This document shows, piece by piece, positions 50,160 to 63,237 of a stretch of 64,000 bases of DNA. Each line of letters starts with the position of its first letter. The first letter of the stretch is position 1. Origin of the DNA: Diplolepis rosae (lineage: Eukaryota > Arthropoda > Insecta > Hymenoptera > Diplolepididae); NCBI GenBank assembly GCA_030998225.1, contig JAPYXD010000715.1:5832501-5896500 (forward strand). Reading direction: 5' to 3'. The position numbers were made by a program, and so were the translations under genes. The notes beneath the pieces are model-generated. The model was not told the origin of the DNA and made no database searches. It saw only the letters and a list, made by a program, of their open reading frames with translations.

Positions 50160-51130
50160 ATGACGGGACAGTAGAAATAGCTTTTGGCTATCTTAATGTT
50201 TAGCTCTCATCTTAACTTCCCTGAAGAAACAGTATTTTATGCACATGGAGTACTAGGCATAATTTTTAGGATGTCGAGACCTTAAAAATATCACCCAGGT
50301 ATCTCAAAATTGGGTTCCCAGCTTGACTTCTGGTAGGAAAAATATATTATAAACAGATAGACTCCTGAATTTAATTTTAGAATGTCGGGACAGTAGAAAT
50401 ACCTTTTGGCCATCTTATTGTTTAGCTCTAATCTTAACTTCCCTGAAGAAGCAGTATTTTAAGCACATGGAGTACTAGACATAATTTTTAGGATGTCGAG
50501 ACCTTAAAAATATCACCTGGGTATCTCAAAATTGGGTTCCCAGCTTGACTTCTGGTAGGAAAAATATATTATAAACAGCTAGACTCCTGAATTTAATTTT
50601 AGAATGACGGGAAAGTAGAAATACCTTTTGGCCATCTTAATGTTTAGCTCTCATCTTAACATCCCTGAAGAAGCGGTATTTTAAGCACATGGAGTACTGC
50701 ATATCATTTTTAGAATGCTGGAATCTCTAAAATACCACTCAGTTATGATACATTTCAGTTCTCAGCTCTAGTTCCCTTTGGAACATGTATTTTCAGCACA
50801 TGTGGTACTAGACATAATTTTTAGAATGATTGGACCTTAAAAATATCACCCGGGTATCGAGAAATTTGGTTCCCAGCTTGACATTCCGTAGGGAAAATAT
50901 ATTATAAACGGATAGACCACTGAATTTAATTTTAGAATGACGGGACAGTAGAAATACCTTTTGGCCATCTTAATGTTTAGCTCTCATCTTAACATCCCTA
51001 AAGAAGCGGTATTTTAAGCACATGGAGTACTGGACATCATTTTTAGAATGATTGGACCTTAACAATATCCACCGGGTATCTAGAAATTGGGTTCCCAGCT
51101 TGATTTCCCGTAGGAAAAATATATTATAAA
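50160..51130 (+). repeat. Mixed AB/C2 segment
   Basis: Dimers with one C2 trimer near 50,745. It combines ACATTCCGTAGGGAAAATA with an ATAGACCACTGAATTT A variant (50,880-50,930) and a B with GTACTGGACATCATT followed by CCTTAACAATATCCACC. Another minus-strand 70-codon frame (50,970-51,182) is only satellite sequence. Confidence 0.82.
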
Positions 51131-53517
51131 CAGCTAGACTTCTGAATTTAATTTTAGAATGACGGGACAGTAGAAATACCATTTGGCCATCTTAATGTTT
51201 AGCTCTCATCTTAACTTCCCTGAAGAAGCAGTATTTTGAGCACTTCGACTACTACGTATCGTTTTTAAAATGCTGGAATCACCAAAATACCACCCAGTAA
51301 TCATACATTTTACTTCCCTGCTTAAGTTCACTTCGGAACACCTAGTCTAAGCACATGGAGTACTGGACATCATTTTTAGAATGACTGGACCTTAAAAATA
51401 TCCACCGGGTATCTAGAAATGGGGTCCCAGCTTGATTTCCAGTAGGAAAAATATATTATAAACAGCTAGAATAATGTATTTAATTTTAGAATGACGGGAC
51501 AGTAGAATTACCTTTTGGACATCTTAATGTTTAGCTCTCATCTTAACTTCCCTGAAGAAGCAGTATTTTAAGCACATGGACTACTAGACATAATCTTTAG
51601 AATGACTGGACCTTAAAAATATCACCCGGGTATCTCAAATTGAGGTTACCAGCTTGACATCCTGTAGGAAAAATATATTATAAACGGCTAGACTAATGTA
51701 TTTAATTTTAGAATGACGGGACAGTAGAAATACCATTTGTCCATCTTAATGTTTAGCTCTAATCTTAACTTCCCTGAAGAAGCAGTATTTTAAGCACATG
51801 GAGTACTAGACATAATTTTTAGGATGTCGAGACCTTAAAAATATCACCTGGGTATCTCAAAATTGGGTTCCCAGCTTGACTTCTGGTAGGAAAAATATAT
51901 TATAAACAGCTAGACTCCTGAATTTAATTTTAGAATGACGGGAAAGTAGAAATACCTTTTGGCCATCTTAATGTTTAGCTCTCATCTTAACATCCCTAAA
52001 GAAGCGGTGTTTTAAGCACATGGAGTAATGCATATCATTTTTAGAATGCTGGAATCTCTAAAATACCACTCAGTTATCATACATTTCAGTTCTCAGCTCT
52101 AGTTCCCTTTGGAACATGTATTTTCAGCACATGTGGTACTAGACATAATTTTTAGAATGATTGGACTTTAAAAATATCACCCGGGTATCGAGAAATTGGG
52201 TTCTCAGCTTGACTTTCCATAGGAAAAATATATTATAAACAGATAGACTCCTGAATTTAATTTTAGAATGTCGGGACAGTAGAAATACCTTTTGGCCATC
52301 TTAATGTTTAGCTCTCATCTTAAATTCCCTAAAGAAGCTACATTTTGAGCACATGTAGTACTAGACATAATTTTTAGAATGATTGGACCTTAAAAATATC
52401 ACCCGGGGATCTAGAAATTGGGTTCACAGCTTGATTTCCCTAAGGCAAAAATTATTATATAAAGCTAGACTCCTGAATTTAATTTTAGAATGACGAGACA
52501 GTAGAAATACCATTTGGCCATCTTAATGTTTAGCTCTCATCTTAACTTCTCTGAAGAAGCAGTATTTTTTGCACTTCGACTACTACGTATCGTTTTTAAA
52601 ATAATGGAATCACCAAAATACCACCCAGTTATTATACATTATAATACCTAGCTTAAGTTCACTTCGGAACATCTATTTTAAGCACCTGGAGTACTAGACA
52701 TAATTTTTAGAATGATTGGACCTTAAAAATATCCACCGGGTATCTAGAAATGGGGTCCAAGCTTGATTTCCAGTAGGAAAAATATATTATAAACAGCTAG
52801 AATACTGTATTTAATTTTAGAATGACGGGACAGTAGAATTACCTTTTGGACACCTTAATGTTTAGCTCTCATCTTATCTTCCCTGAAGAAGCAGTATTTT
52901 AAGCACATGGATTACTGGACATAATCGTTAGAATGACTGGACCTTAAAAATATCACCCGGGTATCTCAAATTGACGTTCCCAGCTTGACATCCTGTAGGA
53001 AAAATATATTATAAACGGCTAGACTAATGTATTTAATTTTAGAATGACGGGACAGTAGAAATACCATTTGTCCATCTTAATGTTTAGCTCTAATCTTAAC
53101 TTCCCTGAAGAAGCAGTATTTTAAGCACATGGAGTACTAGACATAATTTTTAGGATGTCGAGACCTTAAAAATATCACATGGGTATCTCAAAATTGGGTT
53201 CCCAGCTTGACTTCTGGTAGGAAAAATATATTATAAACAGCTAGACTCCTGAATTTAATTTTAGAATGACGGGAAAGTAGAAATACCTTTTGGCCATCTT
53301 AATGTTTAGCTCTCATCTTAACATCCCTAAAGAAGCGGTATTTTAAGCACATGGAGTACTGCATATCATTTTTAGAATGCTGGAATCTCTAAAATACCAT
53401 TCAGTTATCATACATTTCAGTTCTCAGCTCTAGTTCCCTTTGGAACATGTATTTTCAGCACATGTGGTACTAGACATAATTTTTAGAATGATTGGACTTT
53501 AAAAATATCACCCGGGT
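51131..53517 (+). repeat. Segmental repeat 5, undeleted copy
   Basis: Partner of 44,650-46,970 without the 66-bp deletion. It ends with the 10-monomer module at 52,409-53,517 (exactly 1,109 bp). Its C1 has a local cluster of changes to A, CATTATAATACCTAGC at 52,628, where other copies have CATTTTACTTCCTAGC. Its B2-C2 end (ACCATTCAGTTATC) belongs to segmental repeat 4, so the two segment families overlap here. Confidence 0.9.
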
Positions 53518-54960
53518 ATCTCAAATTGGTGTTCCCAGCTTGACATCCCGTAGGGAAAATATATTATAAACGGAGAGACCACTGAACTTAATTTTAGAAT
53601 GTCGGGACAGTAGAAATACCCTTTGGCCATCTTAATCTTTAGCTCTCATCTTATCTTCCCTGAAGAAGCAGTATTTTAAGCACATGGAGTACTAGACATA
53701 ATTTTTAGAATTACTGGACCTTAAAAATATCAACCGGGTATCTCAAATTGAGGTTCCCAGCTTGATTTCCCGTAGGAAAAATATATTTTAAACAGCTAGA
53801 CTAATGTATTTAATTTTAGAATGACGGGACATTAGAAATACCTTTTTGACATCTTAATGTTTAGCTCTAATCTTAACTTCCCTGAAGAAGGAGTATTTTA
53901 AGCACATGGAGTACTGCATATCATTTTTAGAATGCTGGAATCTCTAAAATACCACTCAGTTATCATACATTTAAGTTCCCAGCTTAAGTTCACTTCGGAA
54001 CACATATTTTAAGCACATGGAGTACTGGACATAATTTGTAGAATGATTGGACCTTAAAAATATCACCCGGGTATCGAGAAATTGGGTTCCCAGCTTGACT
54101 TCCCGTAGTAAAAATATATTATAAACAGCTAGACACCTGAATTTAATTTTAGAATGTCGGAACAGTAGAAATACCTTTTGGCTATCTTAATGTTTAGCTC
54201 TCATCTTAACTTCCCTGAAGAAACAGTATTTTATGCACATGGAGTACTAGGCATAATTTTTAGGATGTCGAGACCTTAAAAATATCACCCAGGTATAGAG
54301 AAATTGGGATCCCAGCTTGACTTCCTGTAGGAAAAATATATTATAAACGGCTAGACTAATGTATTTAATTTTAGAATGAGGGGACAGTAGAAATACCATT
54401 TGTCCATCTTAATGTTTGGCTCTAATCTTAACTTACCTGAAGAAGGAGTATTTTAAGCACTTGGAATACTAGACATAATTTTTAGGATGTCGAGACCTTA
54501 AAAATATCACCCGGGTATCTCAAAATTGGGTTCCCAGCTTGACTTCCCGTAGGAAAAATATATTATAAACAGCTAAACTCCTGAATTTAATTTTAGAAAG
54601 ACGGGACCATAGAAATACATTTTGGCCATCTTAATGTATAGCTCTCATCTTAACTTCCCTAAAGAAGCAGTATTTTAAGCACATGGAGTACTGCTTATCA
54701 TTTTTGGAATGCTGGAATCTCTAAAATACCACTCAGTTATCATACATTTCAGTTCTCAGCTCCAGTTCCCTTTGGAACATGTATTTTCAGCACATGTAGC
54801 ACTAGACATAATTTTTAGAACGATTGGACCTTAAAAATATCACCCGCGTATCGAGAAATTGGGTTCCCAGCTTGACTACCCGTAGGAAAAATATATTATA
54901 AACAGCCAGACTAATGTATTTAATTTTAGAATGACGGGACAGTAGAAATACCTTTTGGAT
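53303..54960 (+). repeat. Segmental repeat 4, copy at 53.3 kb (1.66 kb)
   Basis: Partner of 42,828-44,485 at an offset of 10,475 bp. To its right the match switches at about 54,960 to the 37.0-kb family (ACATCATAATG or GATATCATAATG, GAAAGAGCAATATTTTGAGC), so the 54.8-55.0 kb monomers are a joint between two families. From here to about 63 kb no C1 monomer occurs. Confidence 0.91.
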
Positions 54961-56720
54961 ATCATAATGTTTAGCTCTCATCTTAACTTCCCTGAAAGAG
55001 CAATATTTTGAGCACATGTAGTATTATACATAATTTTAAGGATGTCGAAACCTTAAAAATATCACCCGGGAATCTCAAAATTGGGTTCCCAGCTTGACTT
55101 CCCGTAGGAAAAATATATTATAAATAGCTAGACTCCTGAATTTAATTTTAGAATGACGGGACCATAGAATTACCTTTTGGCCATCTTAATGTTTAGCTCT
55201 CATCTTAACTTCCCTTCAGAAGCAGTATTTTAAGCACATGTAGTACTAGACATAATTTTTAGGATGTCGAGACCTTAAAAATATCACCCGGGTATCTCAA
55301 AAGTGGGTTCCCAGCTTGACTTCCCGTAGGAAAAATATATTATAAACAGCTAGACTCCTGAATTTTGTTTTAGAATGTCGGGACAGTAGAAATACCCTTT
55401 GGCCACCTTAATGTTTAGCTCTCATCTTAACTTCCCTGAAGAAACGGTATTTTAAGCACATGGAGTACTAGACATAATTTTTAGGATGTCGAGACCGTAA
55501 AAATATCACCCGGGTATAGAGAAATTGGGTTCCCAGCTTGACTTCTGGTAGGAAAAATATATTATAAACGGCTAGACTAATGTATTTAATTTTAGAATGA
55601 CGGGAAAGTAGAAATATCTTTTGGCCATCTTAATGTTTAGCTCTCATCTTAACTTCCCTAAAGAAGCGGTATTTTAAGCACATGGATTACTGCATATCAT
55701 TTTTAGAATGCTGGAATCTCTAAAATACCACTCAGTTATCATACATTTCATTTCTTAGCTCTAGTTCCTTTTGGAACATGTATTTTCAGCACATGTAGTA
55801 CTAGACATAATGTGTAGAATGATTGGACCTTAAAAATATCACCCGGGTATCTCAAAATTGGGTTCCCAGCTTGACTTGTGGTAGGAAAAATATATTATAA
55901 ACGGCTAGACTAATGTATTTAATTTTAGAAGGACGGGAAAGTAGAAATACCTTTTGGCCATCTTAATGTTTAGCTCTCATCTTAACTTCACTAAAGAAGC
56001 GGTATTTTAAGCACATGGTGTACTGCATATCATTTTTAGAATGCTGAAATCTCTAAAATACCACTCAGTTATCATACATTTCATTTCTTAGCTCTAGTTC
56101 CTTTTGGAACATGTATTTTCAGCACATGTAGTACTAGACATAATTTGTAGAATGATTGGACCTTAAAAATATCACCCGGGTATCGAGAAATTGGGTTCCC
56201 AGCTTGACTTCCTGTAGGAAAAATATATTATAAACAGCTAGACTTCTGAATTTAATTTTTGAAATATCACCCGGGTATCTCAAATTGGTGTTCCCAGCTT
56301 GACATCCCGTAGGGAAAATATATTATAAACGGATAGACACCTGAATTTAATTTTAGAATGTCGGAACAGTAGAAATAGCTTTTGGCTATCTTAATGTTTA
56401 GCTCTCATCTTAACTTCCCTGAAGAAACAGTATTTTATGCACATGGAGTACTAGGCAAAATTTTTAGGATGTCGAGACCTTAAAAATATCACCCAGGTAT
56501 AGAGAAATTGGGTTCCCAGCATAACTTCCCGTAGGAAAAATATATTATAAACAGCTAGACTCCTGAATTTAATTTTAGAATGACGGGACAGTAGAAATAC
56601 CATTTGGCCATCTTAATGTTTAGCTCTCATCTTAGCTTCACTGAAGAAACAGTATTTTAAGCACATGGAGTACTAGACATAATTTTTAGAACGATTGGAC
56701 CTTAAAAATATCACCCGGGG
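54961..56720 (+). repeat. C2-only array, linked to the 37- and 47.6-kb segments
   Basis: Shares 55.0-55.5 kb with 37.2-37.7 kb (CATAGAATTACC, CATGTAGTACTAGAC) and 55.2-56.1 kb with 47.6-48.5 kb. A 16-bp-deleted A' followed by a full A lies at about 56,182-56,390 (TTTAATTTTTGAAATATCA, then GTGTTCCCAGC). The B at 56,394 has ATTTTATGCACATGG and CTAGGCAAAATTTTTAGG, repeated at 59,416 and 61,081. Confidence 0.85.
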
Positions 56721-58496
56721 ATCTAGAAATTGGGTTCCCAGCTTGATTTCTCGTAGGAAAAATATATTATAAACAGCAAGACTCCTGAATTTAATTATAG
56801 AATGACGGGAAAGTAGAAATACCTTTTGGCCATCTTAATGTTTAGCTCTCATCTTGACTTACCTAAAGAAGCGGTATTTTAAGCACATGGAGTACTGCAT
56901 ATAATTTTTTGAATGCTGGAATCTCTAAAATACCACTCAGTTATCATACATTTCAGTTCTCAGCTCTAGTTCCCTTTGGAACATGTATTTTAAGCACATG
57001 TAGTACTAGACATAATTTTAAGAATGATTGGTCCTTAAAAATTTCACCCGCGTATCGAGAAATTGAATTCCCAGCTTGACTTCCCGTAGGAAAAATATAT
57101 TATAAACAGCTAGACTAATGTATTTAATTTTAGAATGACGGGACAGTAGAAATACATTTTGGCCATCTTAATGTGCAGATCTCATCTTAACTTCCCTGAA
57201 GAAGCAGTATTTTGAGCACATGTACTATTATACATAATTTTTAGGAAGTCGAGACATCAAAAATATCACCCGTGTATCTAGAAATTGGGATCCCAGCTTG
57301 ATTTCCCGTAGGGAAAATATATTATAAACGGATAGACCACTGAACTTAATTTTAGAATGACGGGACAGTAGAAATACCTTTTGGCCATCTTAATGTTTAG
57401 CTCTCATCTTAACTTCCCTAAAGAAGCGGTATTTTAAGCACATGGTGTACTGCATATCATTTTTAGAATGCTGGAATCTCTAAAATACCACTCAGTTATC
57501 ATACATTTCATTTCTTAGCTCTAGTTCCTTTTGGAACATGTATTTTCAGCACATGTAGTACTAGACATAATTTGTAGAATGATTGGACCTTAAAAATATC
57601 ACCCGGGGATCTAGAAATTGGGTTCCCAGCTTGATTTCTCGTAGGAAAAATATATTATAAACAGCAAGACTCCTGAATTTAATTATAGAATGACGGGAAA
57701 GTAGAAATACCTTTTGGCCATCTTAATGTTTAGCTCTCATCTTGACTTACCTAAAGAAGCGGTATTTTAAGCACATGGAGTACTGCATATCATTTTTAGA
57801 ATGCTGGAATCTCTAAAATACCACTCAGTTATCATACATTTCAGTTCTCAGCTCTAGTTCCCTTTGGAACATGTATTTTAAGCACATGTAGTACTAGACA
57901 TAATTTTAAGAATGATTGGTCCTTAAAAATTTCACCCGCGTATCGAGAAATTGAATTCCCAGCTTGACTTCCCGTAGGAAAAATATATTATAAACAGCTA
58001 GACTAATGTATTTAATTTTAGAATGACGGGACAGTAGAAATACATTTTGGCCATCTTAATGTTCAGATCTCATCTTAACTTCCCTGAAGAAGCAGTATTT
58101 TGAGCACATGTACTATTATACATAATTTTTAGGAAGTCGAGACATCAAAAATATCACCCGTGTATCTAGAAATTGGGATCCCAGCTTGATTTCCCGTAGG
58201 GAAAATATATTATAAACGGATAGACCACTGAACTTAATTTTAGAATGACGGGACAGTAGAAATACCTTTTGGCCATCTTAATGTTTAGCTCTCATCTTAA
58301 CTTCCCTAAAGAAGCGGTATTTTAAGCACATGGAGTACTGCATATCATTTTTAGAATGCTGGAATCTCTAAAATACCACTCAGTTATCATACATTTCATT
58401 TCATAGCTCTAGTTCCTTTTGGAACATGTATTTTCAGCACATGTAGTACTAGACATAATTTGTAGAATGATTGGACCTTAAAAATATCACCCGGGT
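56721..58496 (+). repeat. Two tandem 8-mers (888 bp)
   Basis: Units at 56,721-57,608 and 57,609-58,496 are exactly 888 bp (8 x 111), order A-B2-C2-A-B-A-B2-C2. Shared variants: ACAGCAAGACTCC, AATTATAGAATGACGGG, CATCTTGACTTACC, AATTTTAAGAATGATTGGTC, AATTTCACCCGCG, AAATTGAATTCCC, ATGTACTATTATACAT and GACATCAAAAATATCACCC. The two copies differ at few sites, such as CATATAATTTTTTGAATG in the first. Confidence 0.95.
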
Positions 58497-60561
58497 ATCG
58501 AGAAATTGGGTTCCCAGCTTGACTTTCCGTAGGAAAAATATATTATAAACAGCTAGACTTCTGAATTTAATTTTTGAAATATCACCCGGGTATCTCAAAT
58601 TGGTGTTCCCAGCTTGACATCCTGTAGGAAAAATATATTATAAACAGCTAGACTCCTGAATTTAATTTTAGAATGTCGGGACAGTAGAAATACCCTTTGG
58701 CCATCTTAATGTTCAGATCTCATCTTAACTTCCCTGAAGAAGCAGTATTTTGAGCACATGTACTATTATACATAATTTTTAGGAAGTCGAGACATCAAAA
58801 ATATCACCCGTGTATCTAGAAATTGGGATCCCAGCTTGACATCCCGTAGGAAAAATATATTATAAACGGATAGACCACTGAACTTAATTTTAGAATGACG
58901 GGACAGTAGAAATACCTTTTGGCCATCTTAATGTTTAGCTCTCATCTTAACTTCCCTAAAGAAGCGGTATTTTAAGCACATGGTGTACTGCATATCATTT
59001 TTAGAATGCTGGAATCTCTAAAATACCACTCAGTTATCATACATTTCATTTCATAGCTCTAGTTCCTTTTGGAACATGTATTTTCAGCACATGTAGTACT
59101 AGACATAATTTGTAGAATGATTGGACCTTAAAAATATCACCCGGGTATCGAGAAATTGGGTTCCCAGCTTGACTTCCCGTAGGAAAAATATATTATAAAC
59201 AGCTAGACTTCTGAATTTAATTTAAGAAATATCACCCGGGTATCTCAAATTGGTGTTCCCAGATTGACATCCCGTAGGGAAAATATATTATAAACGGATA
59301 AACACCTGAATTTAATTTTAGAATGTCGGAACAGTAGAAATAGCTTTTGGCTATCTTAATGTTTAGCTCTCATCTTAACTTCCCTGAAGAAACAGTATTT
59401 TATGCACATGGAGTACTAGGCAAAATTTTTAGGATGTCGAGACCTTAAAAATATCACCCAGGTATAGAGAAATTGGGTTCCCAGCATAACTTCCCGTAGG
59501 AAAAATATATTATAAACAGCTAGACTCCTGAATTTAATTTTAGAATGACGGGACAGTAGAAATACCATTTGGCCATCTTAATGTTTAGCTCTCATCTTAG
59601 CTTCACTGAAGAAACAGTATTTTAAGCACATGGAGTACTAGACATAATTTTTAGAACGATTGGACCTTAAAAATATCACCCGGGGATCTAGAAATTGGGT
59701 TCCCAGCTTGATTTCTCGTAGGAAAAATATATTATAAACAGCAAGACTCCTGAATTTAATTATAGAATGACGGGAAAGTAGAAATACCTTTTGGCCATCT
59801 TAATGTTTAGCTCTCATCTTGACTTACCTAAAGAAGCGGTATTTTAAGCACATGGAGTACTGCATATCATTTTTAGAATGCTGGAATCTCTAAAATACCA
59901 CTCAGTTATCATACATTTCAGTTCTCAGCTCTAGTTCCCTTTGGAACATGTATTTTCAGCACATGTAGTACTAGACATAATTTTAAGAATGATTGGTCCT
60001 TAAAAATTTCACCCGCGTATCGAGAAATTGAATTCCCAGCTTGACTTCCCGTAGGAAAAATATATTATAAACAGCTAGACTAATGTATTTAATTTTAGAA
60101 TGACGGGACAGTAGAAATACATTTTGGCCATCTTAATGTTCAGATCTCATCTTAACTTCCCTGAAGAAGCAGTATTTTGAGCACATGTACTATTATACAT
60201 AATTTTTAGGAAGTCGAGACATCAAAAATATCACCCGTGTATCTAGAAATTGGGATCCCAGCTTGATTTCCCGTAGGGAAAATATATTATAAACGGATAG
60301 ACCACTGAACTTAATTTTAGAATGACGGGACAGTAGAAATACCTTTTGGCCATCTTAATGTTTAGCTCTCATCTTAACTTCCCTAAAGAAGCGGTATTTT
60401 AAGCACATGGAGTACTGCATATCATTTTTAGAATGCTGGAATCTCTAAAATACCACTCAGTTATCATACATTTCAGTTCTTAGCTCTAGTTCCTTTTGGA
60501 ACATGTATTTTCAGCACATGTAGTACTAGACATAATTTGTAGAATGATTGGACCTTAAAAA
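58497..60561 (+). repeat. Re-duplicated C2 segment with A' monomers
   Basis: 58,940-60,561 matches 55,975-57,596 at an offset of 2,965 bp (27 x 111 - 32). The deficit is two 16-bp-deleted A' monomers, at about 58,497 and 59,147. The second A' has TTTAATTTAAGAAATATC instead of TTTAATTTTTGAAATATC. The 8-mer variants (ACAGCAAGACTCC) recur at 59,738. Confidence 0.9.
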
Positions 60562-63237
60562 TATCACCCGGGTATCTCAAAATTGGGTTCCCAGCTTGAC
60601 TTCTGGTAGGAAAAATATATTATAAACGGCTAGACTAATGTATTTCATTTTAGAATGATGGGAAAGTAGAAATACCTTTTGGCCATCTTAGTGTTTAGCT
60701 CTCATCTTAACTTCACTAAAGAAGCGGTATTTTAAGCACATGGTGTACTGCATATCATTTTTAGAATGCTGAAATCTCTAAAATACCACTCAGTTATCAT
60801 ACATTTCAGTTCTTAGCTCTAGTTCCTTTTGGAACATGTATTTTCAGCACATGTAGTACTAGACATAATTTGTAGAATGATTGGACCTTAAAAATATCAC
60901 CCGGGTATCGAGAAATTGGGTTCCCAGCTTGACTTCCCGTAGGAAAAATATATTATAAACAGCTAGACACGTGAATTTAATTTTAGAATGTCGGAACAGT
61001 AGAAATACCTTTTGGCTATCTTAATGTTTAGCTCTCATCTTAACTTCCCTGAAGAAACAGTATTTTATGCACATGGAGTACTAGGCAAAATTTTTAGGAT
61101 GTCGAGACCTTAAAAATATCACCCAGGTATAGAGAAATTGGGTTCCCAGCATAAATTCCCGTAGGAAAAATATATTATAAACAGCTAGACTCCTGAATTT
61201 AATTTTAGAATGACGGGACAGTAGAAATACCTTTTGGCCATCTTAGTGTTTAGCTCTCATCTTAACTTCACTAAAGAAGCGGTATTTTAAGCACATGGTG
61301 TACTGCATATCATTTTTAGAATGCTGGAATCTCTAAAATACCACTCAGTTATCATACATTTCAGTTCTCAGCTCTAGTTCCCTTTGGAACATGTATTTTC
61401 AGCACATGTAGTACTAGACATAATTTTTAGAATGATTGGTCCTTAAAAGTGTCACCCGGGCATCTCAAAATTGGGTTCCCAGCTTGACTTCCCGTAGGAA
61501 AAATATATTAGAAACAGATAGACTCCTGAATTTAATTTTAGAATGTCGGGACAGTAGAAATACCTTTTGGCCATCTTAATGTTTAGCACTCATATTAACT
61601 TCCCTGAAGAAACAGTATTTTAAGCACATGGAGTACTAGAAATAATTTTTAGGATGTCGAGACCTTAAAAATATCACCCGGGTGTAGAGAAATTGGGTTC
61701 CCAACATGACTTCCCGTAGAAAAAATATATTATAAACAGCTAGACTCCTGAATTTAATTTTAGAATGTCGGGACAGTAGAAATACATTTTGGACATCTTA
61801 ATGTTTAGCTCTCATCTTAACTTCCCTGAAAGAGCAGTATTTTGAGCACATGTAGTATTATACATAATTTTTAGGATGTCGAGACCTTAAAAATATCACC
61901 CGGGTATCGAGAAATTGGGTTCCCAGCTTGATTTCCAGTAGGAAAAATATATTATAAACAGCTAGAATAATGTATTTAATTTTAGAATGACGGGACAGTA
62001 GAATTACCTTTTGGACATCTTAATGTTTAGCTCTCATCTTAACTTCCCTAAAGAAGCGGTATTTTAAGCACATGGAGTACTGCATATCATTTTTAGAATG
62101 CTGGAATCTCTAAAATACCACTCAGTTATCATACATTTCAGTTCTCAGCTCTAGTTCCCTTTGGAACATGTATTTTCAGCACATGTAGTACTAGACATAA
62201 TTTTTAGAATGATTGGACCTTAAAAATATCACCCGCGTATCGAGAAATTGGGTTCCCAGCTTGACTTCCCGTAGGAAAAATATATTATAAACAGCTAGAC
62301 TAATGTATTTAATTTTAGAATGACGGGACAGTAGAAATACCTTTTGGACATCTTAATGTTTAGCTCTCATCTTAACTTCCCTGAAAGAGCAGTATTTTGA
62401 GCACATGTAGTATTATACATAATTTTTAGGAATTCGAGACCTCAAAAATATTACCCGTGTATCTAGAAATTGGGTTCCCAGCTTGATTTCCCGTAGGGAA
62501 AATATATTATTAACGGATAGTCCACTGAACTTAATTTTAGAATGACGGGACAGTAGAAATACCTTTTGGCCATCTTAATGTTTAGCTCTCATCTTAACTT
62601 CCCTAAAGAAGCAGTATTTTGAGCACATGGACTACTGCATATCATTTTTAGAATGCTGGAATCTCTAAAATACCACTCAGTTATCATACATTTCAGTTCT
62701 CAGCTTTAGTTCCCTTTGGAACATGTATTTTCAGCACATGGAGTACTAGACATAATTTTTAGAATGATTGGACCTTAAAAATATCCACCGGGTATCTAGA
62801 AATTGGGTTCCCAGCTTGATTTCCCGTAGGAAAAATATATTATAAACAGCTAGACCACTGAACTTAATTTTAGAATGACGAGACAGTAGAAATACCATTT
62901 GGCCATCTTAATGTTTAGCTCTCATCTTAACTTCCCTGAAAGAGCAGTATTTTGAGCACATGTAGTATTATACATAATTTTTAGAAAGTCGAGACCTCAA
63001 AAATATCACCCGTGTATCTAGAAATTGGGTTCACAGCTTGATTTCCAGTAGGAAAAATATATTATAAACAGCTAGAATAATGTATTTAATTTTAGAATGA
63101 CGGGACAGTAGAAATACCTTTTGGACATCTTAATGTTTAGCTCTCATCTTAACATCCCTAAAGAAGCAACATTTTGAGCACATGTAGTACTAGACATAAT
63201 TTTTAGAATGATTGGACATTAAAAATATCACCCGGGG
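60562..63237 (+). repeat. C2-type array approaching the edge
   Basis: C2 trimers and dimers up to about 62.8 kb. CTAGGCAAAA at 61,081 is exactly 1,665 bp (15 x 111) right of its copy at 59,416. From about 62,400 the sequence returns to the variants of the 5-10 kb region (AGGAATTCGAGACCTC, ATATTACCCGTGTATC, ATTATTAACGGATAGTCC). The unit near 62,460 lacks the A' and half-A found in the matching place near 6,230. Confidence 0.85.
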
